Positions 33,997 through 40,953 of a stretch of DNA of 61,811 bases are shown one piece after another (position 1 is the stretch's first letter; each line of letters begins with the position of its first letter). The stretch is from Ruminiclostridium sp. (lineage in GTDB: Bacteria > Bacillota > Clostridia > Oscillospirales > Ruminococcaceae), in contig JAGBMA010000102.1 in assembly GCA_017635095.1 (NCBI GenBank), positions 1 to 61,811 on the forward strand. The letters are read 5' to 3'. Below the pieces are notes generated by a model that saw only the letters and a list, made by a program, of their open reading frames with translations, had not been told where the DNA came from and did not search any database. The position numbers and the translations under genes were made by a program.

Positions 33997-34269
33997 ATGA
34001 ATTTCAATTTTCTTGGTGATTTCTTCGGAAAAGCTAAGGATTGGCTTACAGATGCAATAAATACGATACAATCTGCAATTATGATACTTCTTCCTGACTC
34101 TCCGTTTAAAGGTCTTGAAATTCCTTCGGAAATACAGGAGATCCTCGGCTATATCAACTGGCTCGTGCCGTTTTATATGATCGGCAATGTTCTGTTAGCC
34201 TGGACGGGTGCAATTGTAGTATATTACGCATATCAGATAATCCTTCGTTGGATAAAATCAATTCAATAG
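33997..34269 (+). CDS. pVI-like minor coat protein
   Basis: 90 residues. The N-terminal half is amphipathic (FGKAKDWLTDAINTIQSAI), the C-terminal half has one or two hydrophobic segments (WLVPFYMIGNVLLAWTGAIV) and a basic end (ILRWIKSIQ). In Ff phages gene VI directly follows gene III and encodes a 112-residue membrane protein at the same virion end. Position and character agree; sequence similarity is not claimed. The ORF starts at ATG 33997 with GGAAGGGGTTGATCTG upstream. Confidence 0.75.
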   Translation: MNFNFLGDFFGKAKDWLTDAINTIQSAIMILLPDSPFKGLEIPSEIQEILGYINWLVPFYMIGNVLLAWTGAIVVYYAYQIILRWIKSIQ

Positions 34270-34304
34270 CGGGGTGCCGCACCGTGTGTGCGGCGGGGAC
34301 CCGC
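34269..34304. other. GC-rich hairpin between the pVI-like gene and rep
   Basis: GCGGGGT (34269-34275) pairs with ACCCGC (34299-34304), and inside it GCCGCAC (34276-34282) pairs exactly with GTGCGGC (34288-34294). No T-run follows, so it is not a standard terminator. The only other such GC-rich structures in the element are in the noncoding left end. It may be an origin nick site, a packaging signal or an mRNA structure limiting rep translation. Confidence 0.6.
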
Positions 34305-34321
34305 TTCGGAGTGTTTTATAT

Positions 34322-35338
34322 ATGGAAAATATAATACTTGTGGACTGGTTCGCCATGAGTTACCGCAAAGAAGGAACAACTGTTCATGACGTGATCAGAT
34401 CATTGCAGCTTAAAGAAGGAATTGAGTTCAGGGAGTTTCCGGGAAGGTATATGTATAGAAACCGGCTCAGCTTCGGTAATATACATATTTACTATAATAA
34501 CATCAACTCTGATCAGGACTTTCCCATGCTTGAAATGTCCGGTCAAGGCTGCCGAGAGTTCGAGACATTCAGCCGGATCACGTTTAATGATCTCTTCGAG
34601 CTTGCAAAAGATACAAAGAATTATCACATGACAAGACTTGATATAGCATACGACGATCACAGCGGGATCCTCGACATTGAACAGATCAGAAATGATTATT
34701 ATGAAAGAAACTGGGTATCAAACAGCACAAAAGGACGGATCACAATAGATGTCAGCAGGGAAAAGGACAAAAACGGCAATTATATAAACGGTGTTTCAGT
34801 AATGACCGGTACTAAATCATCTGATATGTATATGAGAATATACGACAAAGCCATTGAAAGAGGTATAAAAGATGGTCGTCATTGGGTCAGATGTGAGCTC
34901 GTACTTAAACAGGACAGGGCTGTACAGTTTATTAAGAACGAAGAAGAGATTGGAAAGAAGTTCCGCGGGGTCATTCATAATTATTTTCGTTTTGTCACAC
35001 CCAGCAAGACAGATACAAACCGGAGGCGGTGGAAGATGCGCGATTATTGGAAGAAATTTCTTGAAGATGCTGAGAAAATAAGCGTTTATACACCTAAAGA
35101 CATAGACTACAACCTTTGCCGACTTAACAAGTATGTATTCAAGCAAGCCGGTAACAGCATTGATACATATATCCGTTGCGTGGGTGTGTTCAAGTTCTTT
35201 GATGAACTTGTAAAGCGCTCAACAAAGCTCAATGCAAAGCAAAAATATCTGATTGAGCAGTGCAAGCTATTATATGAACAAGGACAACCAATTGATGAAA
35301 CTGTAATACAGCAGCTTTCAGATAATTTCAAAGCATGA
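34322..35338 (+). CDS. Rolling-circle replication initiator (Rep_trans family)
   Basis: 338 residues with the pattern of the PF02486 replication initiation factors known from Tn916 Orf20 and pT181-type plasmids: MSGQGCREFE, TRLDIAYDD (104-112) and MRIYDKAIERG with Tyr174 a candidate nicking residue, then WVRCELVLK. The enzyme should nick one strand and start rolling-circle copying of the double-stranded form. The frame extends 16 codons upstream through the hairpin; ATG 34322 after CGGAGTG is preferred and begins MENIILVDWF as family members do. It overlaps the next gene by 4 bases. Confidence 0.88.
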   Translation: MENIILVDWFAMSYRKEGTTVHDVIRSLQLKEGIEFREFPGRYMYRNRLSFGNIHIYYNNINSDQDFPMLEMSGQGCREFETFSRITFNDLFELAKDTKNYHMTRLDIAYDDHSGILDIEQIRNDYYERNWVSNSTKGRITIDVSREKDKNGNYINGVSVMTGTKSSDMYMRIYDKAIERGIKDGRHWVRCELVLKQDRAVQFIKNEEEIGKKFRGVIHNYFRFVTPSKTDTNRRRWKMRDYWKKFLEDAEKISVYTPKDIDYNLCRLNKYVFKQAGNSIDTYIRCVGVFKFFDELVKRSTKLNAKQKYLIEQCKLLYEQGQPIDETVIQQLSDNFKA

Positions 35339-35601
35339 ACAGACTTGAAGATGATGACATATACGCTATAACAGAGGACAGCTTCGCGCATTCTGGCTGC
35401 GTTTATTGTCTCTGTAGGTGCTGTATGTATCTTAGAACAGTTTGTCGGAACTGCTATTTGTGCGAGTTCAGACCGATAACAAGGCGTTGCTGTATGTGGT
35501 TTGTTCCGTTTATCTTCCGAAGATCTCCTTATAAAGAATGGTTCCAGGAGATCGACAAGCAGCGGAAGCGAAGATATGATCTATTTGATTTTGAGGGGTG
35601 A
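35335..35601 (+). CDS. Cysteine-rich phage protein
   Basis: 88 residues with ten cysteines clustered between residues 22 and 53 (CVYCLCRCCMYL, CRNCYLCEF, RRCCMW). The clustering suggests zinc binding or a compact disulfide fold. No family is recognised. It overlaps rep by ATGA. The tail is charged (EIDKQRKRRYDLFDFEG). Because the product follows the replication gene it may act in replication, but this is only position. Confidence 0.6.
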   Translation: MNRLEDDDIYAITEDSFAHSGCVYCLCRCCMYLRTVCRNCYLCEFRPITRRCCMWFVPFIFRRSPYKEWFQEIDKQRKRRYDLFDFEG

Positions 35602-35607
35602 TATTAT

Positions 35608-35967
35608 ATGAAAGAAAGAAAAGAATTAAAATGTAGCTGCTGTGGTGGTGATTTATTTGTTACTATAGCATATGATCTTAATGATCAGGAAGCCGAAAAG
35701 TATTCTTATTTAAATAGTGATTTCTGTTGTTGTGTAGCTCTGACTTGTTATAGCTGCGGTGAGTATTTCCCAATAGTTCGGACTAATCATGATGCTGATG
35801 TATCAGAACTGAATGGTCTTTATGACTTTAACAGACTTGAGAACCGAAGAGCTGCGCGACATGAGAGAGAATTAGAAGCAATCAGACTGTGCTTCTCGGG
35901 CGAAGATCCGGAACAACGGCGTCCGATGTTCCTGTATTCTGAAAATGAAGTAAGATATCCTTTTTGA
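35608..35967 (+). CDS. Zinc-ribbon-like phage protein
   Basis: 119 residues. Two cysteine pairs, CSCCGG near residue 9-14 and CYSCGEYF near 47-54, would make a zinc ribbon. The C-terminal half is charged and helical (RAARHERELEAIRLCF). No family function is known to me. It is the last gene of the element; its stop codon TGA (35965-35967) lies within the TTGACA box that now drives the host xer gene. Confidence 0.6.
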   Translation: MKERKELKCSCCGGDLFVTIAYDLNDQEAEKYSYLNSDFCCCVALTCYSCGEYFPIVRTNHDADVSELNGLYDFNRLENRRAARHERELEAIRLCFSGEDPEQRRPMFLYSENEVRYPF

Positions 35968-35993
35968 CAAAAGGTGTGTATATATGGTATAAT
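35964..35993 (+). promoter_or_regulatory. Hybrid phage/host promoter now reading into xer
   Basis: TTGACA (35964-35969), supplied by the phage right end, and TATAAT (35988-35993), part of the repeat, are 18 bp apart, with TGG before the -10. The native arrangement had TTGATT at 17 bp (29012-29040). Confidence 0.75.
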
Positions 35994-36039
35994 AGGGACA
36001 GTCGGATTTAGAAATACGAGCAATTGCGTAAAATAAAAA
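35984..36039 (+). repeat. attR: right 56-bp direct repeat
   Basis: Identical to 29031-29086. Here the last 17 bases plus the following 11 host bases form a perfect palindromic site (36023-36050). The repeat carries the -10 box and part of the 5' leader of xer. Confidence 0.95.
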
Positions 36040-36050
36040 TTTTACGCAAT
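36023..36050. other. Perfect 28-bp Xer-type recombination site (attB-derived)
   Basis: Left arm ATTGCGTAAAA (36023-36033), six-base centre TAAAAA (36034-36039), right arm TTTTACGCAAT (36040-36050). The arms are exact reverse complements. The 11-6-11 layout is that of dif-type Xer sites. The repeat shared with attL ends exactly at the centre/right-arm boundary, the place where Xer strand exchange occurs. The sequence does not clearly match the Bacillus dif consensus, so it may be a private site of the adjacent recombinase, like difSL beside xerS. Confidence 0.8.
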
Positions 36051-36094
36051 ATAGGGAATACAAATTTATATAATACATTGAAAGGAACATAAAA

Positions 36095-37111
36095 ATGAAA
36101 TTTGACGATTGTCCTTCGTATTTACAGGAATATCTGAATTACATAGAAACGATCAAACTCCGTTCAAAGCTTACGGTAAAGAATTATTATACAGACATAA
36201 AACTGTTTCTGCGCTATCTGAAAGTTTCTTCGGGTTCAGCTTCCGCAGAAGACTTTGACAGCATATCTATATACGACGTACCGGAATCGCTTGTTAAGAA
36301 TGTTACGCTCAACGATCTGCTTGCATTTCTTTCGTTTGCATCTTCCGAACGCGAGAATCATGCTCAGGCTCGTGCGCGTAAAGCTGTGGCGCTTCGTCAG
36401 TTCTTCAAGTATCTTACAGTAAAGAAAATGTGGTTTGAAGTAAGTCCTGCACAGAATCTCGAACTTCCGTCTCCAAAGAAAACACTGCCCAAGCATCTTA
36501 CTATCGAGCAAGCCACAGAACTGCTCAAAACCTGCTCTGATTTTAAGGATTGGAGCGACTACCGCGATTATTGCATTATAACATTCTTTCTTAACTGCGG
36601 AATGCGTTTATCGGAACTGGTCGGAATAAATGTAAACGATTTCATTTCAACAAGGGAAGGCGGCGTTCAGGTAAATCGGATCAAAGTTCTCGGTAAAGGC
36701 AGCAAAGAACGTATAATTTACCTTAATCCCGCCTGTGTTTCGGCATACAGCAACTACATAAAAGTCAGGCCGGATACGCGGGAAAAAGCACTGTTTATAA
36801 GCAAGCGCCTTACCCGTATCTCAAACAGACGTGTTGAGCAGATCATCGAGGAAAAGCTGAAACTCTCCGGACTTAGCGGAATGGGCTTTTCTGTGCATAA
36901 ACTCCGCCATACCGCAGCTACCCTTATGTATCAGAACGGAGTCGATGTGCGTGCATTAAAGGAAGTTCTCGGTCACGAAAACCTTGATACAACGCAGATC
37001 TATACTCACGTTGCAAATGAACAGATACGAAACGCTATGAACATGAACCCGCTTGCTGATATAAAAAGCGCTCCCGTGAAAACGAGCAGTGATAATAATG
37101 ACGATGAATAA
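36095..37111 (+). CDS. Xer-type tyrosine recombinase
   Basis: 338 residues. The N-terminal SAM-like DNA-binding domain (about 1-125) is followed by the catalytic domain with Arg171 (CGMRLSELVG), the beta-hairpin Lys (GKGSKERIIYL), H268-KLR-H272 (HxLRH with R271), H294 (VLGHE) and nucleophile Y303 (TQIYTH). Proteins of this kind resolve chromosome dimers at dif-like sites. It lies outside the prophage repeats and has host-like composition, so I take it as a host gene used by the phage. It starts behind GAAAGGAACATAAAA, 44 bases after the palindromic site. Whether it acts alone or with a second Xer is unknown. Confidence 0.9.
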   Translation: MKFDDCPSYLQEYLNYIETIKLRSKLTVKNYYTDIKLFLRYLKVSSGSASAEDFDSISIYDVPESLVKNVTLNDLLAFLSFASSERENHAQARARKAVALRQFFKYLTVKKMWFEVSPAQNLELPSPKKTLPKHLTIEQATELLKTCSDFKDWSDYRDYCIITFFLNCGMRLSELVGINVNDFISTREGGVQVNRIKVLGKGSKERIIYLNPACVSAYSNYIKVRPDTREKALFISKRLTRISNRRVEQIIEEKLKLSGLSGMGFSVHKLRHTAATLMYQNGVDVRALKEVLGHENLDTTQIYTHVANEQIRNAMNMNPLADIKSAPVKTSSDNNDDE

Positions 37112-37122
37112 ATGATAAGAAT

Positions 37123-37488
37123 ATGGAACAAGGCAAAGTTATATTGATTATAATATCATGCTCACTGATGTTTCTTGCAGCAGTACCGTTTGTCATACGT
37201 CTTATAAGGCAGATAATTGCAGTCAAAAAAGGAACAGCGTATATTTCAGACAGAGTTCACAATGATAATGCCGGAAGACTTTTTATCGAATGGACAGACG
37301 TGAACGGCGAAAAACAAAAGAAGATATTCAATGTGATATGCAGGAATTATCGTTCATTGACCGTGGTAAAGATATACAGCTATGGCAAAATGTATTCGCT
37401 TGGAAAAATGTCCGTTTTATATGATATCTTCTCTGTCATGTTGTTCGTTGCCGCATCGGTGTATTTGAGTATTGTTACATTATTTTGA
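37123..37488 (+). CDS. Small membrane protein of unknown function
   Basis: 121 residues with two predicted membrane helices, one near the N-terminus (VILIIISCSLMFLAAVPFVI) and one at the C-terminus (IFSVMLFVAASVYLSIV). A beta-rich segment of ~60 residues lies between them (RLFIEWTDVNGEKQKKIFNV), resembling DUF3592-type proteins. No clear ribosome site precedes the ATG, and it follows xer by 11 bases, so it may be translated from the xer message. Function unknown. Confidence 0.6.
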   Translation: MEQGKVILIIISCSLMFLAAVPFVIRLIRQIIAVKKGTAYISDRVHNDNAGRLFIEWTDVNGEKQKKIFNVICRNYRSLTVVKIYSYGKMYSLGKMSVLYDIFSVMLFVAASVYLSIVTLF

Positions 37489-37496
37489 AAAAGCTC

Positions 37497-37525
37497 TTGA
37501 TTTTTCTGCATAAATGTGATATAAT
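37497..37525 (+). promoter_or_regulatory. Promoter of tyrA, closely similar to the pfkA promoter
   Basis: TTGATT (37497-37502) and TATAAT (37520-37525), spacer 17 bp. The spacer holds TGCATAAATGT as in the pfkA promoter. Confidence 0.8.
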
Positions 37526-37576
37526 AACATGAATTCACTTTAAAGTGTGACAAATTTCTGAAAGAAGGATACTAAA

Positions 37577-38422
37577 ATGAATATTGCAGTTGTAGGTCTC
37601 GGACTTATAGGCGGCTCGTTCTGCAAAGCTCTCAAAAAGCATACATTCCATCATATAATGGGCATAGATACAAGCAAGGAGGCTATACAGAAAGCACTCG
37701 ATTACGGTGCTATCGACGAGGAGATCACTCCAGACAGGCTTAATGAAGCCAATCTTACTATAATCTGCCTTTACCCGCAGGCAATAGTCAATTTCGTCAG
37801 GGATAATGCCGAAAAGTTCAAAAAAGGCGGTATCGTCATTGATTCCTGCGGCATAAAAGAGTATGTCGTGAAAGAATGCACACCCATACTTGATGCACAG
37901 GGAGTTATCTTCGTCGGCACTCACCCCATGGCAGGACGCGAGTTCTCCGGATTTGACTACTCCCAGGACGATCTGTTCAAGGGCGCAAGCTTCATTATCA
38001 CTCCCACCGAAAACACCCCTCAGATAGCAGTCGATCTTCTTCAAACCCTTGCAGGAAGTATTGAATTCGGAAAAGCTGTGGTTTCTACACCTCAGAAGCA
38101 TGATGAAGTCATAGCATATACTTCCCAGCTCGCTCATGTTGTATCGAACGCTTACGTCAAGAGCCCCACAATGCTCAATTATGACGGCTTCTCAGCAGGA
38201 AGCTTCCAGGATCTTACCCGTGTCGCAAAGCTCAACGAGTTCATGTGGTCGGAGCTTTTTATGTGCAACAAGACTGCCCTGCTCAACGAGATAAACTGCA
38301 TACTCGAACATATAACCGAGTATCGTGACGCTATTGTGAACGAGGATACGGAAAAACTGACCGAGATACTCCGCAACGGACGAGAGCTTAAAGAAAAAAG
38401 CATCGAACTCTACAACAAGTAG
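37577..38422 (+). CDS. tyrA: Prephenate dehydrogenase
   Basis: 281 residues. The N-terminal NAD-binding fold starts NIAVVGLGLIGGSF. HPMAGREFSGF holds the conserved substrate histidine of the TyrA family, and the C-terminal half is the helical dimerisation domain. The enzyme oxidatively decarboxylates prephenate to 4-hydroxyphenylpyruvate for tyrosine. There is no fused chorismate mutase and no ACT domain, so feedback control by tyrosine would have to come from elsewhere. Start follows GAAAGAAGGATACTAAA. It has its own promoter. Confidence 0.92.
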   Translation: MNIAVVGLGLIGGSFCKALKKHTFHHIMGIDTSKEAIQKALDYGAIDEEITPDRLNEANLTIICLYPQAIVNFVRDNAEKFKKGGIVIDSCGIKEYVVKECTPILDAQGVIFVGTHPMAGREFSGFDYSQDDLFKGASFIITPTENTPQIAVDLLQTLAGSIEFGKAVVSTPQKHDEVIAYTSQLAHVVSNAYVKSPTMLNYDGFSAGSFQDLTRVAKLNEFMWSELFMCNKTALLNEINCILEHITEYRDAIVNEDTEKLTEILRNGRELKEKSIELYNK

Positions 38423-38429
38423 GTGACAT

Positions 38430-38978
38430 ATGAGCAGATCAACCAAAATCGCATTCAGCGTCGCGTTCTGCGGTATCGTCACCGCTCTCGCAACAGTCTT
38501 CATGTTCATGAGCCTTATCCCGTCATTTGCATATGTAGTTCCCGCATTCGCCGGTATGGTCATCTGGACGATAAGCGAGCATATGAGCGTAAAATGGGCA
38601 TATATGTGTTTTGCCGCGACTGCCCTGCTTTCATTTATGCTTATTCCCGAGCCGGAAGCCAATCTTTTCTTTGTTTTCTTTTTCGGCTACTACCCTACCC
38701 TGTGCATTCTTCTCGAAAAGATAAAAAACAAGCCTCTGCGTTTTATTGTAAAGCTTGCGATTTTCAACGCTGCGGTAGTCGCTGCATATAATATCCTTGT
38801 TATTCTTTTATCGGCGGAAGAGATGCTCGAAGGAATGGAGTTTCTTGGTGACCTTGCAGTTTATGTGTTCTGGGCAGGCGGAAATATCGCTTTCATAATA
38901 TACGATATATGTATGAAAACGATCAAGGAAGCTTATATAAAGGTGATAAAACCGAAAGTCTCATCAAAGCTGAAATAA
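38430..38978 (+). CDS. Polytopic membrane protein of unknown function
   Basis: 182 residues with about five hydrophobic helices (for example IAFSVAFCGIVTALATVFMF, YVVPAFAGMVIWTI and FIVKLAIFNAAVVAAYNILV) and a short basic tail. It resembles ECF-transporter S components in size and in the opening AFCGIVTALATVFM pattern, but I see no ligand-specific motif. It starts 8 bases after tyrA and is probably co-transcribed. If it is an S component, it could import an aromatic compound or vitamin; that is speculation. Confidence 0.65.
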   Translation: MSRSTKIAFSVAFCGIVTALATVFMFMSLIPSFAYVVPAFAGMVIWTISEHMSVKWAYMCFAATALLSFMLIPEPEANLFFVFFFGYYPTLCILLEKIKNKPLRFIVKLAIFNAAVVAAYNILVILLSAEEMLEGMEFLGDLAVYVFWAGGNIAFIIYDICMKTIKEAYIKVIKPKVSSKLK

Positions 38979-39021
38979 GCGAGTCATCTGAATTCGTGGC
39001 ACGGAACAACAGTACAAAACG

Positions 39022-39060
39022 AAAACCCTGAAGCGGTCCTCGACTGCCTCAGGGTTTGAT
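39022..39060. terminator. Convergent terminator
   Basis: AAAACCCTGA (39022-39031) and TCAGGGTTT (39049-39057) pair around a partly self-complementary loop. It separates the tyrA unit from the minus-strand amylase gene. Confidence 0.75.
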
Positions 39061-40923
39061 TTATTTCACGATAACGACTGCGTATCCGAAAGGCTCAACG
39101 CAAACGCTGCCGGTAGTTTCCATACCGTGAACAACGCTGAATGAGCGCATTCCCGCAAGCTCCTGTATGGTCATTGTGAGCTTTTTCTTCGACCTGTTGA
39201 GCACGATGACAGCTTTCTTGCCGAGATCTTTGTCCTCACGCTCGAATATCGCATGATCTGCGGTAACATCTACAAATCTGACGGTTCCCTTAGCAAAGAC
39301 ATCGTTCGCGCGTCTTATCCTGCCGAGTTCGCGTGTGAATGCAATAAGATCGTCGTTCTCACCGCCCCAGGGATAAGTACCGCGGTTGAACGGATCCTTG
39401 TAGCCTTCCTTTCCTGCCTCGTCCGCATAGTATATCGACGGAATGCCCGGGAGGAAGAACTGGAGCACCATTGCGCACTTCATAAGCACTATACCGTATG
39501 CGTACTGCTCATTGGAGAGCTGGTGCTGGGACTGCCACTCGCGCCCGTTCCAGCCCACATCTTCGCCGGCAAGACGTGTAATTGCACGCTCGGTGTCGTG
39601 GGTAGTAAGGAAGTTCATAAGGATATCGGTGCTCGGCTTCGGATAATGCTCAACAATGGTCATCACGCCGTCAACAAGAGTGCGGGGATCGCCGAACTTC
39701 ACATAGTTGAGCACCGCTTCCTTGAACGGGTAGTTCATGACACTGTCAAGCTGACCGCCGATAAGATAGCGGCGGCGCACTCCGTAGCTTTCCTTATTCG
39801 TCGCGTCCTCCCAGACCTCACCGTATATAACGTACTCGTCGCCCTTTGACTTCACGGACTTGTTGAGGTTATCAATGAACTCGTCGGGAAGCTCGTCCGC
39901 AACGTCGAGTCTCCAGCCGGAAGCTCCGAGATCTATCCATTTCTGGAGAATACCGCCCTCGCCGCAGATATAATTCGTGTATGAGGGATTGTTTTCTATG
40001 ACGTTCGGGAGCGTGGTTATGCCCCACCATGACTCGTACACGTTCGGGTACTGCGTCCAGCTGTACCATTCACGGTACGGGCTTTCGGGATCAAGGAACG
40101 CACCGGTCTTTTCACCGTAGCGTCCGAATTTGTTGAAGTAGATCGAGTCAGCACCGGTATGTGAGAAAACGCCGTCAAGGATTATGCGTATCCCCTTTTC
40201 TTTTGCAGTCCTGCAGAGATGCACAAAATCCTCCTCCGTACCGAGCAGAGGGTCTATCTTGGAATAGTCGGCTGTGCAGTAACGGTGATTTTCGTGAGAC
40301 TCGAATATCGGGTTGAGATATATGACGTTGCAGCCAAGACTTGCGATGTAATCAAGCTTTTCTTCGATTCCTTTCAGGTCTCCGCCGAAATAGTCGTTAT
40401 TGGTTATATGACCGTGGCTGTCCGGTTTCCAGTCCGGGATATCGTTCCAATTCGTATGTATCTTGCGGTCATAAGGCACATTGTTGTGTACAACGTTGCT
40501 CTTTGCAAAACGATCCGGGAATATCTGGTACATTATTCCGCCCTTGAGCCAGTCAGGAGTGGTCATGCCCTTCTCATAAACTGTGAGCTGGAAGAGATCG
40601 CCGTTGTCGATAACTCCCTCACTTGCACCGTTTTTCTTGATGTAGTGGCGGTTATGGTTGATAAGAAGCGAGAAATAGTAATGATGAAGTCCGAGGTCGT
40701 TTGGAGAATATATACCGCTGTATTCGGTAATACCGTCGATAGTATCCATTTTTTCGAGTTTTACGAAACGCTCTTTGAACCCGGGTCTGAACATGACCAG
40801 CATCGGCTCTTCCACCATGGTATCTTCGGGGAACTTTATCGTAAATCTGCATTCAACTCCCCTTTCTATCGCGCCGAAAGGACATTTATATTCCTCTTTG
40901 AAGCAGTCAAAAATCGGTTTCAT
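39061..40923 (-). CDS. GH13 alpha-amylase family enzyme (neopullulanase/maltogenic amylase type)
   Basis: 620 residues. An N-terminal immunoglobulin-like domain (about 1-125, typical of the GH13_20 cyclomaltodextrinase group) precedes the barrel. GH13 regions are visible: DGVFSHTG, WRLDVADEL with the nucleophile Asp, YGEVWEDA with the acid/base Glu, and LTTHDTER with the stabilising Asp. No signal peptide is present, so it likely acts in the cytoplasm on imported malto-oligosaccharides, cyclodextrins or pullulan fragments. Start follows AAGGAGAATAACA. Confidence 0.9.
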   Translation of the reverse strand: MKPIFDCFKEEYKCPFGAIERGVECRFTIKFPEDTMVEEPMLVMFRPGFKERFVKLEKMDTIDGITEYSGIYSPNDLGLHHYYFSLLINHNRHYIKKNGASEGVIDNGDLFQLTVYEKGMTTPDWLKGGIMYQIFPDRFAKSNVVHNNVPYDRKIHTNWNDIPDWKPDSHGHITNNDYFGGDLKGIEEKLDYIASLGCNVIYLNPIFESHENHRYCTADYSKIDPLLGTEEDFVHLCRTAKEKGIRIILDGVFSHTGADSIYFNKFGRYGEKTGAFLDPESPYREWYSWTQYPNVYESWWGITTLPNVIENNPSYTNYICGEGGILQKWIDLGASGWRLDVADELPDEFIDNLNKSVKSKGDEYVIYGEVWEDATNKESYGVRRRYLIGGQLDSVMNYPFKEAVLNYVKFGDPRTLVDGVMTIVEHYPKPSTDILMNFLTTHDTERAITRLAGEDVGWNGREWQSQHQLSNEQYAYGIVLMKCAMVLQFFLPGIPSIYYADEAGKEGYKDPFNRGTYPWGGENDDLIAFTRELGRIRRANDVFAKGTVRFVDVTADHAIFEREDKDLGKKAVIVLNRSKKKLTMTIQELAGMRSFSVVHGMETTGSVCVEPFGYAVVIVK

Positions 40924-40953
40924 TGTTATTCTCCTTATGTTTGAATTCTTATG

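Larger units (their letters stand above)
29031..36039. mobile_element. Inovirus-like (filamentous phage) prophage
   Basis: The element is bounded by identical 56-bp direct repeats, and one unit (repeat start to repeat start) is 6,953 bp, within the usual inovirus range. Its genes match a filamentous phage in order and size: a divergent CI-like repressor, a small early protein, tiny membrane proteins, a pVIII-like coat precursor, a Zot/pI-type ATPase, a secreted C-terminally anchored pIII-like protein, a pVI-like protein and a rolling-circle initiator. It encodes no integrase, so a host recombinase must integrate it, as with CTX-phi and XerCD. It encodes no pIV secretin, as expected for a host without an outer membrane. 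The DNA is visibly more AT-rich than the flanks, with GC-rich hairpins in the noncoding part. Confidence 0.92.

Noticed and set aside
34269..34304. Rho-independent terminator before rep
   Set aside because: The stem is strong but no T-run follows on either strand, and rep directly downstream lacks another promoter.
29031..36039. Plasmid or integrative conjugative element
   Set aside because: No relaxase of the MOB type, no type IV secretion genes and no partition genes. The Zot plus coat plus pIII set is specific to filamentous phages, although the initiator family is shared with plasmids and Tn916.
36095..37111. Reading the tyrosine recombinase as the phage's own integrase
   Set aside because: It lies outside both 56-bp repeats, has host-like composition and the length of Xer proteins. 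A phage integrase would be inside the repeats. The possibility that recombinase and site travel together is not fully excluded.
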